Assembly (NCBI RefSeq): GCF_001536285.1
Contig: NZ_FAOZ01000037.1
Coordinates: 1 to 64,000, forward strand
Reading direction: 5' to 3'
Length of the DNA stretch: 64,000 nucleotides
Source of the DNA: Parafrankia irregularis
Lineage (GTDB): Bacteria; Actinomycetota; Actinomycetes; Frankiales; Frankiaceae
In this document: positions 16,546 through 25,958 of the stretch, piece by piece
Numbering within the stretch: the first letter of the stretch is position 1
Layout of the letters: each line of letters opens with the position of its first letter
The notes under the pieces: generated by a model
What the model was told of the DNA's origin: nothing
What the model saw: only the letters and a program-made list of their open reading frames with translations
Databases searched by the model: none
Position numbers and translations under genes: made by a program

Positions 16546-18111
16546 CTACACGCTGGACGACTCGGTAGCCCAGTAGGTGTCCCGAAGCGCCTTCTTGTAG
16601 AGCTTGCCGTTGTCGAGACGGGGCAGCTCAGGCACGAAGTCGATCGAGCGCGGCCATTTGAACGGGGCCAGCCTGTCCCGGCAGTAGTCCAGCAGGCGGG
16701 CAGCCAGCGCGTCCCCCGCGTCGGCCATGGTCGCCGGTTGGACGACGGCCTTGACCTGCTCACCGAGCTCCGGGTGCGGGACTCCGAACACGGCGACGTC
16801 CGCCACCTCGTCGTGCATGACCAGGACGTCCTCGATCTCCCGCGGGTAGATGTTGACACCGCCGGCGATGATCGTGAAGTCGCGCCGGTCGCTCAGGTAG
16901 AGATAGCCGTCCTCATCGACATGACCGACATCGCCCAGGGTGCGCCAGCCCGGATGGGCGGGATGGCTCACGGCCCTGGTCCGCCCGGGGTCCTTGTGGT
17001 AGCTGAAGCCGGCACCCGGGCTCTCGAAGTAGATCGTCCCGGTCTCGCCGACGGGCAGCTCGGTGCCGTCCTCGGCGCAGATGTGCAGCACACCGCCGCC
17101 CTGGGCGCGCCCGACCGAGCCGGGGTGGGCGAGCCATTCCTCGCTGGAGATGCCGGTGTTGCCGAAGTTCTCCGAGCCGGAGTAGTACTCGTAGACGATC
17201 GGCCCCCACCATTCGATCATCTGGCGCTTCACGTCGACCGGGCATGGCGCCGCGGCGTGCAGGGCGATGCGCATGCTCGACAGGTCGTAACGGTTCCGGA
17301 TCTCCGGGGCTAGCTTGAGCATCCGGACGAACATCGTCGGCACCCACTGCGCGGCGAGAACCCGGTACCGCTCGATCGCGCTCAGTGCCTCCTGCGCGTC
17401 GAACTTCGGGAGCACCACGACGGTTCCCCCAATGCTGTGTAACACGGCCGACACCCTCAGTGGTGCCGCGTGGTAAAGCGGCGCGGGCGACAGGTAGACG
17501 GAGTCGGCGTCGAGGCCGTACATCCGCACCGTCCCGTTCAGCAGCTGGACGTCGCCGGCGGAGGCGGGAGTGTCCGGCAGCGGGAAACGGATGCCCTTCG
17601 GGCGGCCGGTGGTTCCCGAGCTGTAGAGCATGAACGAGCCGCGGATCTCGTCCTCGCGGGGCCCGCTGTCGTAGCCGGCGGTGGCGACGTCGAGATCCTC
17701 GTGGTGCTCGGACGACCCGTCGAGCATGAGCCGGCGCAGGACCCCTGGCGTCTCCGCCACGATCCCCTCCGCGACACCGGCCAGCTTCCGCGTGGTGACC
17801 AGTGCCTTCGCACCGCTGTCGTTGACCAGGTAGGCGACTTCGGGTGCGGTGAGGTGGGAGTTGATCGGAGTGATGTAGAGGCCACAGTTGAGACCCGCCC
17901 ACACCAGCTCGAAGTAGCGCAGATGATTCTCGGCGAGAACGGCCAGGCAGTCACCCGGGCGCAGACCCGAGTGGACGAGTAAGCGGGACAACCGCGCGGA
18001 ACCCTCGACCAGCTCACGGTAGGTCTGGACGCGGTCCGTACCGTCGGGGCCACCGGTCAGGATCACCGCGGGCTTGTCGGGGGTCAGTGTCGCGAAGTCG
18101 GGCGGGTACAT
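16546..18111 (-). CDS. AMP-forming acyl-CoA synthetase (fatty-acid/aryl-CoA ligase type)
   Basis: An adenylate-forming enzyme of 521 residues. The phosphate loop MLYSSGTTGRPKG is at 161-173, the A5-like block YEYYSGSENFG near 310, LGDVGHVDEDGYLYLSDR (A7/A8) near 415, and the catalytic lysine in the A10-like end RLDNGKLYKKALR. It would activate a carboxylic acid to an acyl-adenylate and then a CoA thioester; chain type is not predictable. ATG 18111 was chosen because GGAGGATCC lies immediately upstream and it starts at the family N-terminus; the open frame extends further upstream without similarity. It stands alone on the minus strand. Confidence 0.9.
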   Translation of the reverse strand: MYPPDFATLTPDKPAVILTGGPDGTDRVQTYRELVEGSARLSRLLVHSGLRPGDCLAVLAENHLRYFELVWAGLNCGLYITPINSHLTAPEVAYLVNDSGAKALVTTRKLAGVAEGIVAETPGVLRRLMLDGSSEHHEDLDVATAGYDSGPREDEIRGSFMLYSSGTTGRPKGIRFPLPDTPASAGDVQLLNGTVRMYGLDADSVYLSPAPLYHAAPLRVSAVLHSIGGTVVVLPKFDAQEALSAIERYRVLAAQWVPTMFVRMLKLAPEIRNRYDLSSMRIALHAAAPCPVDVKRQMIEWWGPIVYEYYSGSENFGNTGISSEEWLAHPGSVGRAQGGGVLHICAEDGTELPVGETGTIYFESPGAGFSYHKDPGRTRAVSHPAHPGWRTLGDVGHVDEDGYLYLSDRRDFTIIAGGVNIYPREIEDVLVMHDEVADVAVFGVPHPELGEQVKAVVQPATMADAGDALAARLLDYCRDRLAPFKWPRSIDFVPELPRLDNGKLYKKALRDTYWATESSSV

Positions 18112-18383
18112 GGATCCTCCGGTTCCTGCGGTGCGGGTGACCGCCGCGGGCAACCGGCGGTTCCCCGCGGCGCAGGGGCACCGCCGGCAGACCGCCACCC
18201 ACCCGACCCGCGGCCACCTTCCGCTGCGGAAGCAGCATTCGTGCCGAGCGGAACGGCGCTCTTCTGGACGTAATATCAGATTCTCCGACCCGGAGATAGG
18301 TGTTGACATCGAGGTCAGGACACTCCCGGCGCCCTGTCGCCGATCCGGCGGGCAATCCTCCAGGCAGGCCCTACGCTCAACAA

Positions 18384-19097
18384 ATGACACAGCAGCGCCG
18401 ATCGACGGTGGGCCTCATCGGCGCTGCCGGGCTGCTGGCCGCCGTGGCGATCACGGTGGCCGATGCCGGGGGCAGCGACAAAGCCTCTGACGCCGGAGCG
18501 TCCAGCGACCAGCAGACCACCGCGCCGGCCACCGGCACACCGCGCGACTCGGCCGGCACCGGTTCGTCGGACCGCGAACCGACCGCCACAGCCTCGGCAA
18601 CCGGCCCGGCCTCAGCCGCCACCTCCGCGCCCGCGACCCGGCCTGACGCCGCAGGCGCGGGCGCGGCGCCCTACTGCGGCGCGAGCCGCTACGCCGAGGA
18701 GATCACCGTGCAGCGGTGGGCCGGCGGCGACTTCCGGATCTCGTTGTGGCCCACCGACGCGGCGCGGCACGCCGACGACCGTGACGGAGCAGTCTCGGAG
18801 ATGTGGGCGGCGATCAACAGGTGCGTCGGGACGCTGGACTCCGCGGTGACCGAGAGCCTGCAGGACCAGCTCCGCTGCCACGAGTTCCTCGCCCTGGTCC
18901 CCGGGTCCGGCGAGGAGCGGTACGCGACCGGCACGACGTTCGACATCGAGAGCTGGCGGCCGACTCCGGGGCGCCGGCGGTGGATCTCCACCCGCTGCGG
19001 CAACACCCTGGGAACCGACCCGACCACCACCCCGATGAAGACCTACCGCCCGGACGGCGTCCCGCCCCGTTCGCAGCCCACCGGCGAGCACGCCTAG
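18384..19097 (+). CDS. Secreted or membrane-anchored DUF2599-like protein
   Basis: A 237-residue protein beginning with MTQQRRST and a hydrophobic segment (VGLIGAAGLLAAVAITVA, residues 9-26) that acts as a signal peptide or anchor. A ~75-residue Thr/Ala/Pro/Ser linker follows. The C-terminal ~130 residues contain YCGASRYAEEI, DQLRCHEF and TFDIESWRPTPGRRRWI, resembling the DUF2599 pattern LRCH...W(N/D)LExWRP with conserved cysteines. Family function is unknown; members occur in actinobacterial exported proteins. No strong ribosome site is seen; ATG 18384 places the hydrophobic segment at the expected distance. DUF assignment is from memory of the motif and is moderate. Confidence 0.6.
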   Translation: MTQQRRSTVGLIGAAGLLAAVAITVADAGGSDKASDAGASSDQQTTAPATGTPRDSAGTGSSDREPTATASATGPASAATSAPATRPDAAGAGAAPYCGASRYAEEITVQRWAGGDFRISLWPTDAARHADDRDGAVSEMWAAINRCVGTLDSAVTESLQDQLRCHEFLALVPGSGEERYATGTTFDIESWRPTPGRRRWISTRCGNTLGTDPTTTPMKTYRPDGVPPRSQPTGEHA

Positions 19098-19166
19098 CGC
19101 TGCCCGACACAGCGCTGCCCGGCACAGCGGCGCCCGGCACAGCGCTGCCCAAACAGCGGCGCCGGG
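19096..19166. repeat. 15-bp tandem repeat (about 4.5 copies) at a 3' junction
   Basis: Units AGCGCTGCCCGGCAC repeat with a few substitutions between the stop of the DUF2599-like gene and the stop of the convergent ABC binding-protein gene. The repeat is noncoding here. Its unit contains the palindrome AGCGCT. Confidence 0.8.
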
Positions 19167-19173
19167 AACCGGA

Positions 19174-20394
19174 TCAGCTGCTCGTTCCGTCGGCGCAGAC
19201 ACGTTGCCTGACGACGTCGAAGGCATCGCCGGCGGGATTTATCTGGACGATCGCCGAACAGGGGCTCGGTTTGCCCATGTTGTCACGCAGGCTCACCGGG
19301 GAGATGAGGCCGCCCGCGTCGTAGTCGGTGACCCCTCGCAATGCGTTGATGAATCCCTGGCGGGTGGGGCAGGAGCCGGCCAGCTCCAGGCCGTGCAGGA
19401 ACATGTCGGTGTAGATGTACGCGAACATCGCCAGCTGCTGGTCGGGCCCGCCGGCCTGCGGCGCGAACGCGTTCATGGCCTGCCGATAGCGGTCGATGGC
19501 GGGGCCGCCGGACTCGAACGGCCGGAACGCGACGGGGAAGGAAACACCGGCGAGCTGCTTCCCCTTGGCCGCAAGCAATCGCTGGTCGTACCCGCTCAGC
19601 GCGACACTGGCGGCGATCTCCATTCCCGTGGTGCGAGCGGCCTGCATGATGGCGGCGAGATCGTCCAGGCTCGACAGGCCGACAAGTGCGTTCACACCCG
19701 ACGCCGCGAGGCGCCGCGCCGTCTGGGTGGCGCTGTCGACCGCCGGGTTGAAGGGGACCGACTCCGACGCAATGCCCACCGCCGCCAGCGCGGAGGTGTA
19801 CCTGGCCGCCAGTTGCAGCGTCGAGGGCGCGTCGCCGGTGATGACAATGCCCGCTCTGACCGCGCCGCTGGTATGGACATACTGCGCGACGACTTCGGGC
19901 GAGTCCGCGTAGACGAAGCTGAACATGTTCAGATAGTTCGACCAGGACGACTCGGCCGCGAGCCCAACCACGGGTACTCCGTCCGCGGAGAGAGCGGCCA
20001 TCGAGTCGCCCATCGTCACCGAAGCCGTGAGAAGGCCGAAGACGGACTCGTCGTGAACAAGGCTCGTGACGACCTGAACGTTCTGCGTCAGCGAGGTGGC
20101 GTCGTCCCGCCAGTCATAGGTGATCCGTCGGCCGTGGATTCCGCCCTGCTCGTTGGCGAGGCCGAGCCTGGCGTCGACACCGGCACGGGTCGAGGACAGT
20201 GCGTCACTACCCGGGCCGGAGTCGGGGTAGACAAAGCCCAACGTGATCTGGTCCGCCGATACCCCGGGGCCCGTGCAGATTTCGGCGGCGCCACCCTGAC
20301 TGTCGACAGTGCTGGTAGCCGAGCAGCCAGCACTCGCGGCGACAAGGACGGCGGCCGCCATACCTAACAGGCCAGCCTGACGACACAAGCGCAT
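19174..20394 (-). CDS. ABC transporter substrate-binding lipoprotein (branched-chain amino-acid type)
   Basis: A 406-residue type I periplasmic-binding-fold protein. It has a lipoprotein signal peptide ending in the lipobox ASAGC (Cys ~24), then a Ser/Thr spacer, then the ligand domain starting ITLGFVYPDSGPGS and continuing with NEQGGIHGRRITYDWRDD, the hallmark of Peripla_BP_6/LivJ proteins. It would be anchored on the outer face of the membrane and bind an amino acid, amide or aromatic ligand. No permease or ATPase genes are nearby, so it is an orphan component and may instead serve as a sensor. The first codon is ATG 20394. Confidence 0.88.
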   Translation of the reverse strand: MRLCRQAGLLGMAAAVLVAASAGCSATSTVDSQGGAAEICTGPGVSADQITLGFVYPDSGPGSDALSSTRAGVDARLGLANEQGGIHGRRITYDWRDDATSLTQNVQVVTSLVHDESVFGLLTASVTMGDSMAALSADGVPVVGLAAESSWSNYLNMFSFVYADSPEVVAQYVHTSGAVRAGIVITGDAPSTLQLAARYTSALAAVGIASESVPFNPAVDSATQTARRLAASGVNALVGLSSLDDLAAIMQAARTTGMEIAASVALSGYDQRLLAAKGKQLAGVSFPVAFRPFESGGPAIDRYRQAMNAFAPQAGGPDQQLAMFAYIYTDMFLHGLELAGSCPTRQGFINALRGVTDYDAGGLISPVSLRDNMGKPSPCSAIVQINPAGDAFDVVRQRVCADGTSS

Positions 20395-20516
20395 GATGGG
20401 CCCTCTCGCTTATTCACAGACAGCTGCACATCCCCTATATCGGCAAAATTCTAACGAAAAAGGCACCTTCGACACAGACCTGTTCTCAGCGCGTCACGTG
20501 GTCGCCACGCTGCCGC

Positions 20517-21932
20517 TCAGCGGGTGCGGGCTGGCGACTCCGGCATGTCGATACGAGATCCGCGTTCGGGCCGGCTCGCTGCGCCATCTCGACTTCGAAC
20601 GTCCGTGGCGGGCGGTCTCGGCTCCGGGAGCCAGCCGGCCGGCCGGCGGTGGGGGCGGAGACGGAGACCGGGACGAAACGTCGCGGCGCCCCGTTGCCGC
20701 GCGCGGAACTCCTTGATTCCGCGCAGGTAGGCGGCTTCCTTGCGGCGGGCGATGGCTTCGGGTTCGAGCTCGGTGACACCGTGCCGGCCGTGCTCGCCGA
20801 CCGCGGCCGCCCAGCCGGCGTCGAGCAGGAAGGGCGCGAGCGCGTCTGCCAGGGCCGCCGGATCACCGGTCGGGACCACGGTGCCCGCGTTCCAGCGCTG
20901 CACGAACGGCGCGACTCCCGTCCGGCTCGTGACGACGACGGGACGTCCAGCCGCGATCGCCTCCACGGCGACGAGGGAGAAGCTCTCGAACCGGCTGGGC
21001 ACCGCCACGACCCGGGCCCGGCCGAAGACCTCACGGATCTGCGCGGCCGTCAGGTGACCGGTGAACTCGGCGTCAACACCCAGCTCACGGGCCCGGCCCC
21101 GCAGCCAGGTGCCGGACTCCACCCCGCCGATGGCACCCGCCGACCGACCCACGACGACGAGGCGGTGCGTCACGCCGGCGGCCCGCAGCCGGGCGGCGGC
21201 GTCCAGGAGCACGTCGACACCCTTGAACGGCTCCAGCCGCCCCACGACGGCGATCGTCGGCTCGGTCGCCCGGGCGTCCGGCAGCCCACGCCACGGCGTG
21301 GCGTCGAAGAGGTTGGGGATCACCTCGACCGCACGGTCGCCCAGCCAGCCGTCCCGGCGCAGTTCGTCGACGAGCAGCTGGGACGGTGCGGTCACGACGG
21401 CGGCCCGCCGCGCCGAGACCTGGTCGAGCCGGTCCGCGACCAGGCCGCGGGTGCCGATCGGCTGCCCGGCGAGGCGGACCGCGAGCATCGTCGGGCAGTG
21501 CAGGTGGATGGCCAGCGGCCGGGTGTGGCAGACCGCCTCGATGAGGGCGCGGGTCTCGCCGTCCTGTGTTTCGATCACATCCGGCCGAAGCTGGAGCTGG
21601 CGCATCCAGAAGCTGTAGGAGACCGCGAGGCTGGTCCGCAGCGCGAGCGAGTCACGCGGGTGGAGTGGGCCGCGCAGCCGGGAACCGAGGCCGCCCAGCG
21701 CACGGGTCGCCGGGGCCTGCAGCAACGGCCGCCGGTGCACGTGCACTCCGTTTTCCACGGTGTCGGAGATCCGCCGCCCCTGAGCACATAGAACGTGCAC
21801 GTTGTGCCCGAGCCCGACAAGGGCCGCGGCAAGAGCCGCCGTGTACGTTCCGGCGCCATCCCAGACAATGGGCGGATACTGCTCGCAGAAGAAGAGAACC
21901 GTCAGGTTCCTGAATGTTCCGAGTAGCCCCAT
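20517..21932 (-). CDS. Glycosyltransferase family 4 (GT-B)
   Basis: A 471-residue GT-B glycosyltransferase. The N-terminal acceptor domain begins VLFFCEQYPPIVWDGAGTYTAALAAAL. The nucleotide-sugar domain has IAVVGRLEPFKGVDVLLDA, then LVVVGRSAGA, and the C-terminal E-x7-E block RFESFSLVAVEAIAAGRPVV. Such enzymes retain anomeric configuration and use UDP- or GDP-sugars at the cytoplasmic face for polysaccharide or glycolipid synthesis. The last ~65 residues are an Arg/Pro-rich tail of doubtful function. It lies downstream of, and on the same strand as, a polytopic membrane glycosyltransferase 207 bp away; the pair may act in cell-envelope glycan assembly. Confidence 0.9.
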   Translation of the reverse strand: MGLLGTFRNLTVLFFCEQYPPIVWDGAGTYTAALAAALVGLGHNVHVLCAQGRRISDTVENGVHVHRRPLLQAPATRALGGLGSRLRGPLHPRDSLALRTSLAVSYSFWMRQLQLRPDVIETQDGETRALIEAVCHTRPLAIHLHCPTMLAVRLAGQPIGTRGLVADRLDQVSARRAAVVTAPSQLLVDELRRDGWLGDRAVEVIPNLFDATPWRGLPDARATEPTIAVVGRLEPFKGVDVLLDAAARLRAAGVTHRLVVVGRSAGAIGGVESGTWLRGRARELGVDAEFTGHLTAAQIREVFGRARVVAVPSRFESFSLVAVEAIAAGRPVVVTSRTGVAPFVQRWNAGTVVPTGDPAALADALAPFLLDAGWAAAVGEHGRHGVTELEPEAIARRKEAAYLRGIKEFRARQRGAATFRPGLRLRPHRRPAGWLPEPRPPATDVRSRDGAASRPERGSRIDMPESPARTR

Positions 21933-22138
21933 CGCATCCCCAGACCCGGACCTGGGAGCGGATCAGGTACCGGAAGAAGTCAAGTACCGGAAAGAGCATG
22001 CAAAGGTTACTTGGGTCGGCCGGCCCGACCGGTCGCACGACAACCGTCCTTGCCACCTGCGTGAGCGCCCGGCCGAATTCGACGTGAGCTGTCGCCAAGC
22101 TCTCGCTGTGTACCTGATACGACCTGGATGTCGGACGT

Positions 22139-24568
22139 CTACCGGCCGCCACCGGTGGCGGTCCGGCCCGAAAGGCCCGGATCGAGCCGGGTCAGCGAGA
22201 CCTGCAGCACCGGCCGGGTCGCCGCCGCTATCCACTCGGTACCGGAGGCCGTGGGTAGCCGCCGCCAGCCGAGCCCGGGGGCGAGCAGCGCGAGCTCGCC
22301 GTCCGAGCGCTGGACCAACGGGATCCGTTCCTCCCAGACGGCGGCTCCGGCGCCGGAGCCGTCCGCGTAACCCACGACGAGTTCCTCGGGCAGCGACGCC
22401 GGCGAGGTTCCGATCTCGTCCGGACCGGTCGCCAGATCGCTCGTGGTGAGAACAAAGGTGTGGCTGGTGGCGCCATCGAGTTCCCGCAGCACACCACCGA
22501 GCCGAACGTACAGTCGCGACCCCAGCCCCAGCCCCTGGCCCTGACCCAGCCCCTGCCCCTGCCCCTGCCCCGCGCCAACGGGTGCCCGCACGTTCACCTG
22601 GATCTCGATGCGAGTGCCGGTGACCTGCCGCAACGCTTCGAAGGAGCCACGGAAGCTGCCGGGAACGGTCGGGTCGACAATCTCCTCCGGCCGCAGCCGG
22701 TAGATCGTCCGGCCGGGCATCCGGTCGGGCAGCGCGGCCGAGCCGGGACCGATGTCCGCCGCGTAGACGACCGGACCATCAAGATCCGGGGAGTTCCGCA
22801 GCGTGTGGTACGGGATCTGGGTGTACCGACTCGGGGTCTGCGGCGTCACCAGGATCACTGCGGGTGTGTCGAGCTCGTCGGGGATCAACTCGTCCACAAA
22901 ATGATTGCTCTCGTTGACACCACGCTGGACGTCGATGCGCCCCGGCAGACTCGACCAGGTGATCGCGAGGAGTCCCACCCCGGCGACCACGGCCACCCCC
23001 GGCCGGGCCAGGCGCAGCCCCGCCGCCCACCAGTCCCCCGCCCGCCCGGCCATCACATGCCCGGCCATCGCGCGCCGGCCCACCGCGCGCCCGGCCACCG
23101 CACGCTCGCCCACCGCACGCCCGGCCAGACCCAGCCACTCGGTGAGGCGCCGCGACAGGCCCCCGAGCCACCGCGCGCCCTCGGCCGCGAGGATGACGAC
23201 CGGGGTGAACGCGGCGAGGTGGTAATGCGGCCCTAGCCCGTTACGCAGACCCGGCATCGCGAACGCGGAGCCCCACCAGAAGGAATAGCCACCGAGCACC
23301 ATGCCGGCCGTGACCACAAGCATGATCCGTTCGGGCCTGCGCCGTGGCGCGAACAGGCCAGCGGCCGCCAACCCGACCAGGACGGTGCCACCGAACAACC
23401 AGCTGGGGGCGGCAGCGAGGGTCTCGCGTAGCGCATCCAGCGCCAGCCGGCGGGTGAACAGGAAACTCGACTCGGACGGCAGGATCCGCCGCGGCCCGAA
23501 GCCGAAGCGGTCCAGCGGATCAGAGGCCGACAGGGGCATGCGCAGCGGTGACCCCGTGACGTACCAGCAGTAGGCCGCCGCCACCAGCACGAACGGCAGC
23601 GCACCGATCCCGGCCCAGCCCGCACGATGCGTCATGGTCCGCGCCCGGACCCGCACCCACGCCCGGGCCCCCGACAGCGCCCCCCGCCGTACCACCGGCT
23701 TTGACCATTCCGGGCCGGGCAGCTGCCGTACCCGCAGCAGCGCCAGCCCGAACACCGGGAGAAGCACCAGGACCGCATCGAACGGCCGGATGAGCAGCGC
23801 GAAGCCCGCGCTGGCACCGCCCAGGAACAGTGCTGGCCGCGAGCCGGTCCGGGCCCCGCGCAGAAGCTCGGCAGCCGCGAGCACGAGCGTCGCCGCACCC
23901 GCGGCATACGCAAGCGGAAGTGCGGTGTGCAGCAGCACAATCGGCGACAGGGCCACGCCCGCCGCCGCCATGAGCGCCGTGCGCACATCGGCGAACAGCT
24001 CTCTGGCCAGCCGGAACGTCCCGACGACCCAACCGGCCGCCACCGCCGCGGGCGCGACCACCATCGTCCCGAACAGCGCCTGCGACGCGGCGAGCATCGC
24101 CGGCCAGCCAGGCAGATACTTCGTGAACACCCTGCCGTCGTGCTCACCGGTGAGCCACGGCCGGAAGAACGGCTCGACCACGGTGGCGTCCAGGGTCAGC
24201 CGCCCCTGGAGCAACATCCGGGCCTGCAGGACGTAGGCGGCTTCGTCCGCGTCACCGGAACCGTCCGGGAAGAGGATCTTCTGCAGGAGCACGCTGCCGA
24301 CGAACGACAGCAGTGCGAGCACGGTGACGGCGATCGCTGGACGCGAGAGCCGCAGGCGGATCCGCCTCGTGCGTGCGGGTCGCGACACCACCCGCCCACG
24401 TACGCCGAGGCTGCGGGACGCCCCCACCACGGCAGCCTTGTCGAGTGCCGCCTCGTCGAGGGGCGCCTCGTCGAGGGGCGCCTCGACGAGGGGCGCCTCG
24501 TGCACCGTCGACTCGTGCACGGTCGACTCGTCGACCGTGGTGTCGACGGTCATCGGCTCGATGGTCAT
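22139..24568 (-). CDS. Polytopic membrane glycosyltransferase-like protein (GT39/ArnT-type fold)
   Basis: An 809-residue membrane protein. After a repetitive hydrophilic N-terminus, a first membrane helix (LSRPAIAVTVLALLSFVGSV) leads to a loop with DGSGDADEAAYVLQARMLLQG; the acidic DADEAAY after TM1 resembles the catalytic DE of GT-C enzymes such as PMT/ArnT. At least nine further hydrophobic segments follow up to ~540, then a large extracytoplasmic C-terminal domain. GT-C enzymes use lipid-phosphate sugars outside the membrane; that activity is inferred. Low-complexity repeats occur at the N-terminus (VHESTVHEAPLVEAPLDEAP), near 470-500 (AVGERAVAGRAVGRRAMAG) and near 690 (GQGQGQGLGQGQGLGLG). 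The start may be downstream of the N-terminal repeat. Confidence 0.72.
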   Translation of the reverse strand: MTIEPMTVDTTVDESTVHESTVHEAPLVEAPLDEAPLDEAALDKAAVVGASRSLGVRGRVVSRPARTRRIRLRLSRPAIAVTVLALLSFVGSVLLQKILFPDGSGDADEAAYVLQARMLLQGRLTLDATVVEPFFRPWLTGEHDGRVFTKYLPGWPAMLAASQALFGTMVVAPAAVAAGWVVGTFRLARELFADVRTALMAAAGVALSPIVLLHTALPLAYAAGAATLVLAAAELLRGARTGSRPALFLGGASAGFALLIRPFDAVLVLLPVFGLALLRVRQLPGPEWSKPVVRRGALSGARAWVRVRARTMTHRAGWAGIGALPFVLVAAAYCWYVTGSPLRMPLSASDPLDRFGFGPRRILPSESSFLFTRRLALDALRETLAAAPSWLFGGTVLVGLAAAGLFAPRRRPERIMLVVTAGMVLGGYSFWWGSAFAMPGLRNGLGPHYHLAAFTPVVILAAEGARWLGGLSRRLTEWLGLAGRAVGERAVAGRAVGRRAMAGHVMAGRAGDWWAAGLRLARPGVAVVAGVGLLAITWSSLPGRIDVQRGVNESNHFVDELIPDELDTPAVILVTPQTPSRYTQIPYHTLRNSPDLDGPVVYAADIGPGSAALPDRMPGRTIYRLRPEEIVDPTVPGSFRGSFEALRQVTGTRIEIQVNVRAPVGAGQGQGQGLGQGQGLGLGSRLYVRLGGVLRELDGATSHTFVLTTSDLATGPDEIGTSPASLPEELVVGYADGSGAGAAVWEERIPLVQRSDGELALLAPGLGWRRLPTASGTEWIAAATRPVLQVSLTRLDPGLSGRTATGGGR
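24451..24545. repeat. 15-bp in-frame minisatellites at the 5' end of the membrane glycosyltransferase gene
   Basis: About three copies of CCTCGTCGAGGGGCG followed by two copies of a related 15-bp unit TCGTGCACCGTCGAC. Read on the coding strand they give the pentad repeats of the N-terminus (VHEST, VEAPL, DEAPL). Copy differences suggest slippage. Confidence 0.75.
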
Positions 24569-25448
24569 CGACCGCGGTGGGAGTTGGCGGCGTTTGTCAC
24601 GCGCAGGCCACGGTGCGGCGCGAACCTTTTCCGATCATGTACCTGCCCGACCCCATCCAAGGTCGCTGGGCGGATTGCTCGCACCCAGCCGATTGCAACA
24701 AATGATCCGTATGCAGTACCTGGAATGATAGAAAACCATTGACGGGTTCCTGCAGCGGGGTCGGAAAAGTGTCACTTCAGTGCCCTGAGCTGGCCACATA
24801 GGCCAATGCGGATCGGCCGGCCGCGTCGCCGCGTCGCCACGCCACGCCGCCATGTCGCGACGCCACGCCACTGGCCGATCTCGCTGGTGGCCCGCGGCGC
24901 CCACAGGCAAGCCGCGCCGACCGGGACACCACCGCCAAACCAGGTGTTCACGGCTTCCCGTGACACCCGGGTGGCAGGACATGAGGATCCCGGTCGTTGG
25001 AACGACGAAAATCCCCGGATCTTCGAGCCGCGACTTCAAGCTGCTGCTGCCGCCGCCAAGCAGGACCTGAGGATTTCGACTGTTGGGCACCCGTCGCGAA
25101 ATCACGTCGACCAAGATCAAGAATTGGAGGATGCGGCCGAGATCGCCTCCACTCGAAGATCATGCGATCTTTGCCGTCCTGACGACCAAAATCCTCAACT
25201 CTTGCCAGGTCGCAACAGCTGCCCGAGATCGCCATTTCGAAGATCATGGAATTCGCGTCGTCCTGACGACCACGATCGTCGGCTCTTGCCCGGCAGCAAG
25301 GGCTTCCGAGGTTCGGGATCCTGCTCCGGGCTCCAGAACAAGCAAATCCTCAACTCTTCGAGCCGCAGCTTCAGGCCGCCGCCGCCGAGTGCCGAGTGCC
25401 GAGGCTCATTGTTGAATACGGGCCGGCGAGGGGTCCGGCTCTCCTAGG
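24569..25448. other. 880-bp noncoding spacer with dispersed-repeat cluster
   Basis: The first ~200 bp is relatively AT-rich (24690-24750) and likely holds the promoter of the leftward glycosyltransferase. From ~24990 on it contains several degraded ~83-bp repeat units described separately. No credible gene is found on either strand. Confidence 0.6.
24998..25362. repeat. Dispersed repeat family 1: four degenerate copies, ~83-bp units
   Basis: Core motif GACGACCAAAATCCTCAACT followed by CTTGCCAGGTCGCAACAG. Copies are at 24998-25027 (degenerate), 25175-25219 (best), 25256-25300 and 25337-25362. Two consecutive units, each with TCGAAGATCATG about 20 bp before the core, are spaced by 82-84 bp. 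A strong inverted-orientation match lies 28 kb away at 53534-53575, and a weaker one at 53852-53880. Confidence 0.75.
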
Positions 25449-25934
25449 ATGACCATCGTGCTCGACGACCAAGCAACTGGTTCGGACAGCTGCTATTCAT
25501 GCAGGCAGGAGGCTTCGCTGGCCACCTTGCCGATCCGCGAGCGAATCCTGGTCGGTGCGGGATGGCGCGCGGCGCACGCCATCCGCTGCGCGCTTCCGGG
25601 CTGGCTGGTGCTCGTCGCCCGTCGACACATCACCACGATCGCCGGCCTGGACGCGGCCGCAGCCGCCGAACTCGGCGTTCTGTGCCGCACGCTGAGCCTG
25701 GCGCTGACCGACGTGACAGGGTGCGCGAAAACCTACGTCGCGGCGTTTTCCGAGGCCCCGGGATTCGACCACCTGCACGTGCATGTCATTCCCCGGGCGC
25801 ACGAAGTTCCCGTCGAGGAGCGCGGCCCGTCGATCTTCCGATACCTGCGCGAGCCTTCGGCGGCCTGGGTGCCCGAGGCGGCGATGAACGACCTCGCCCG
25901 AGCGCTCGCCGCACGGATCACGACCACCACGTAG
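25449..25934 (+). CDS. HIT-family nucleotide hydrolase/transferase
   Basis: A 161-residue histidine-triad protein. The catalytic motif HLHVHVIPR (about 111-119, HxHxHxx form) and the preceding ETYVAAFSEAPGFDHLH-like context are typical, and the N-terminal CYSC pair (Cys15/Cys18) may bind zinc as in several bacterial HIT proteins. They hydrolyse AMP or other adenylates from nucleotide conjugates in the cytoplasm. It follows a repeat-rich spacer and stands alone. The ATG 25449 start is consistent with family length. Confidence 0.9.
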   Translation: MTIVLDDQATGSDSCYSCRQEASLATLPIRERILVGAGWRAAHAIRCALPGWLVLVARRHITTIAGLDAAAAAELGVLCRTLSLALTDVTGCAKTYVAAFSEAPGFDHLHVHVIPRAHEVPVEERGPSIFRYLREPSAAWVPEAAMNDLARALAARITTTT

Positions 25935-25958
25935 GTCGAGTGATCCTTTCCGTGACCT

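Noticed and set aside
16269-16568. 99-codon plus-strand frame in the peptide upstream region
   Set aside because: No family character, no ribosome site and it runs into the acyl-CoA synthetase gene on the opposite strand.
24625-24772. Inverted repeat CTTTTCCGA ... TCGGAAAAG in the glycosyltransferase upstream region, similar to the family 2 element ends
   Set aside because: The interior is about 130 nt and lacks the conserved CTCACG and GACGAC ends, so it is probably chance or a decayed unrelated hairpin.
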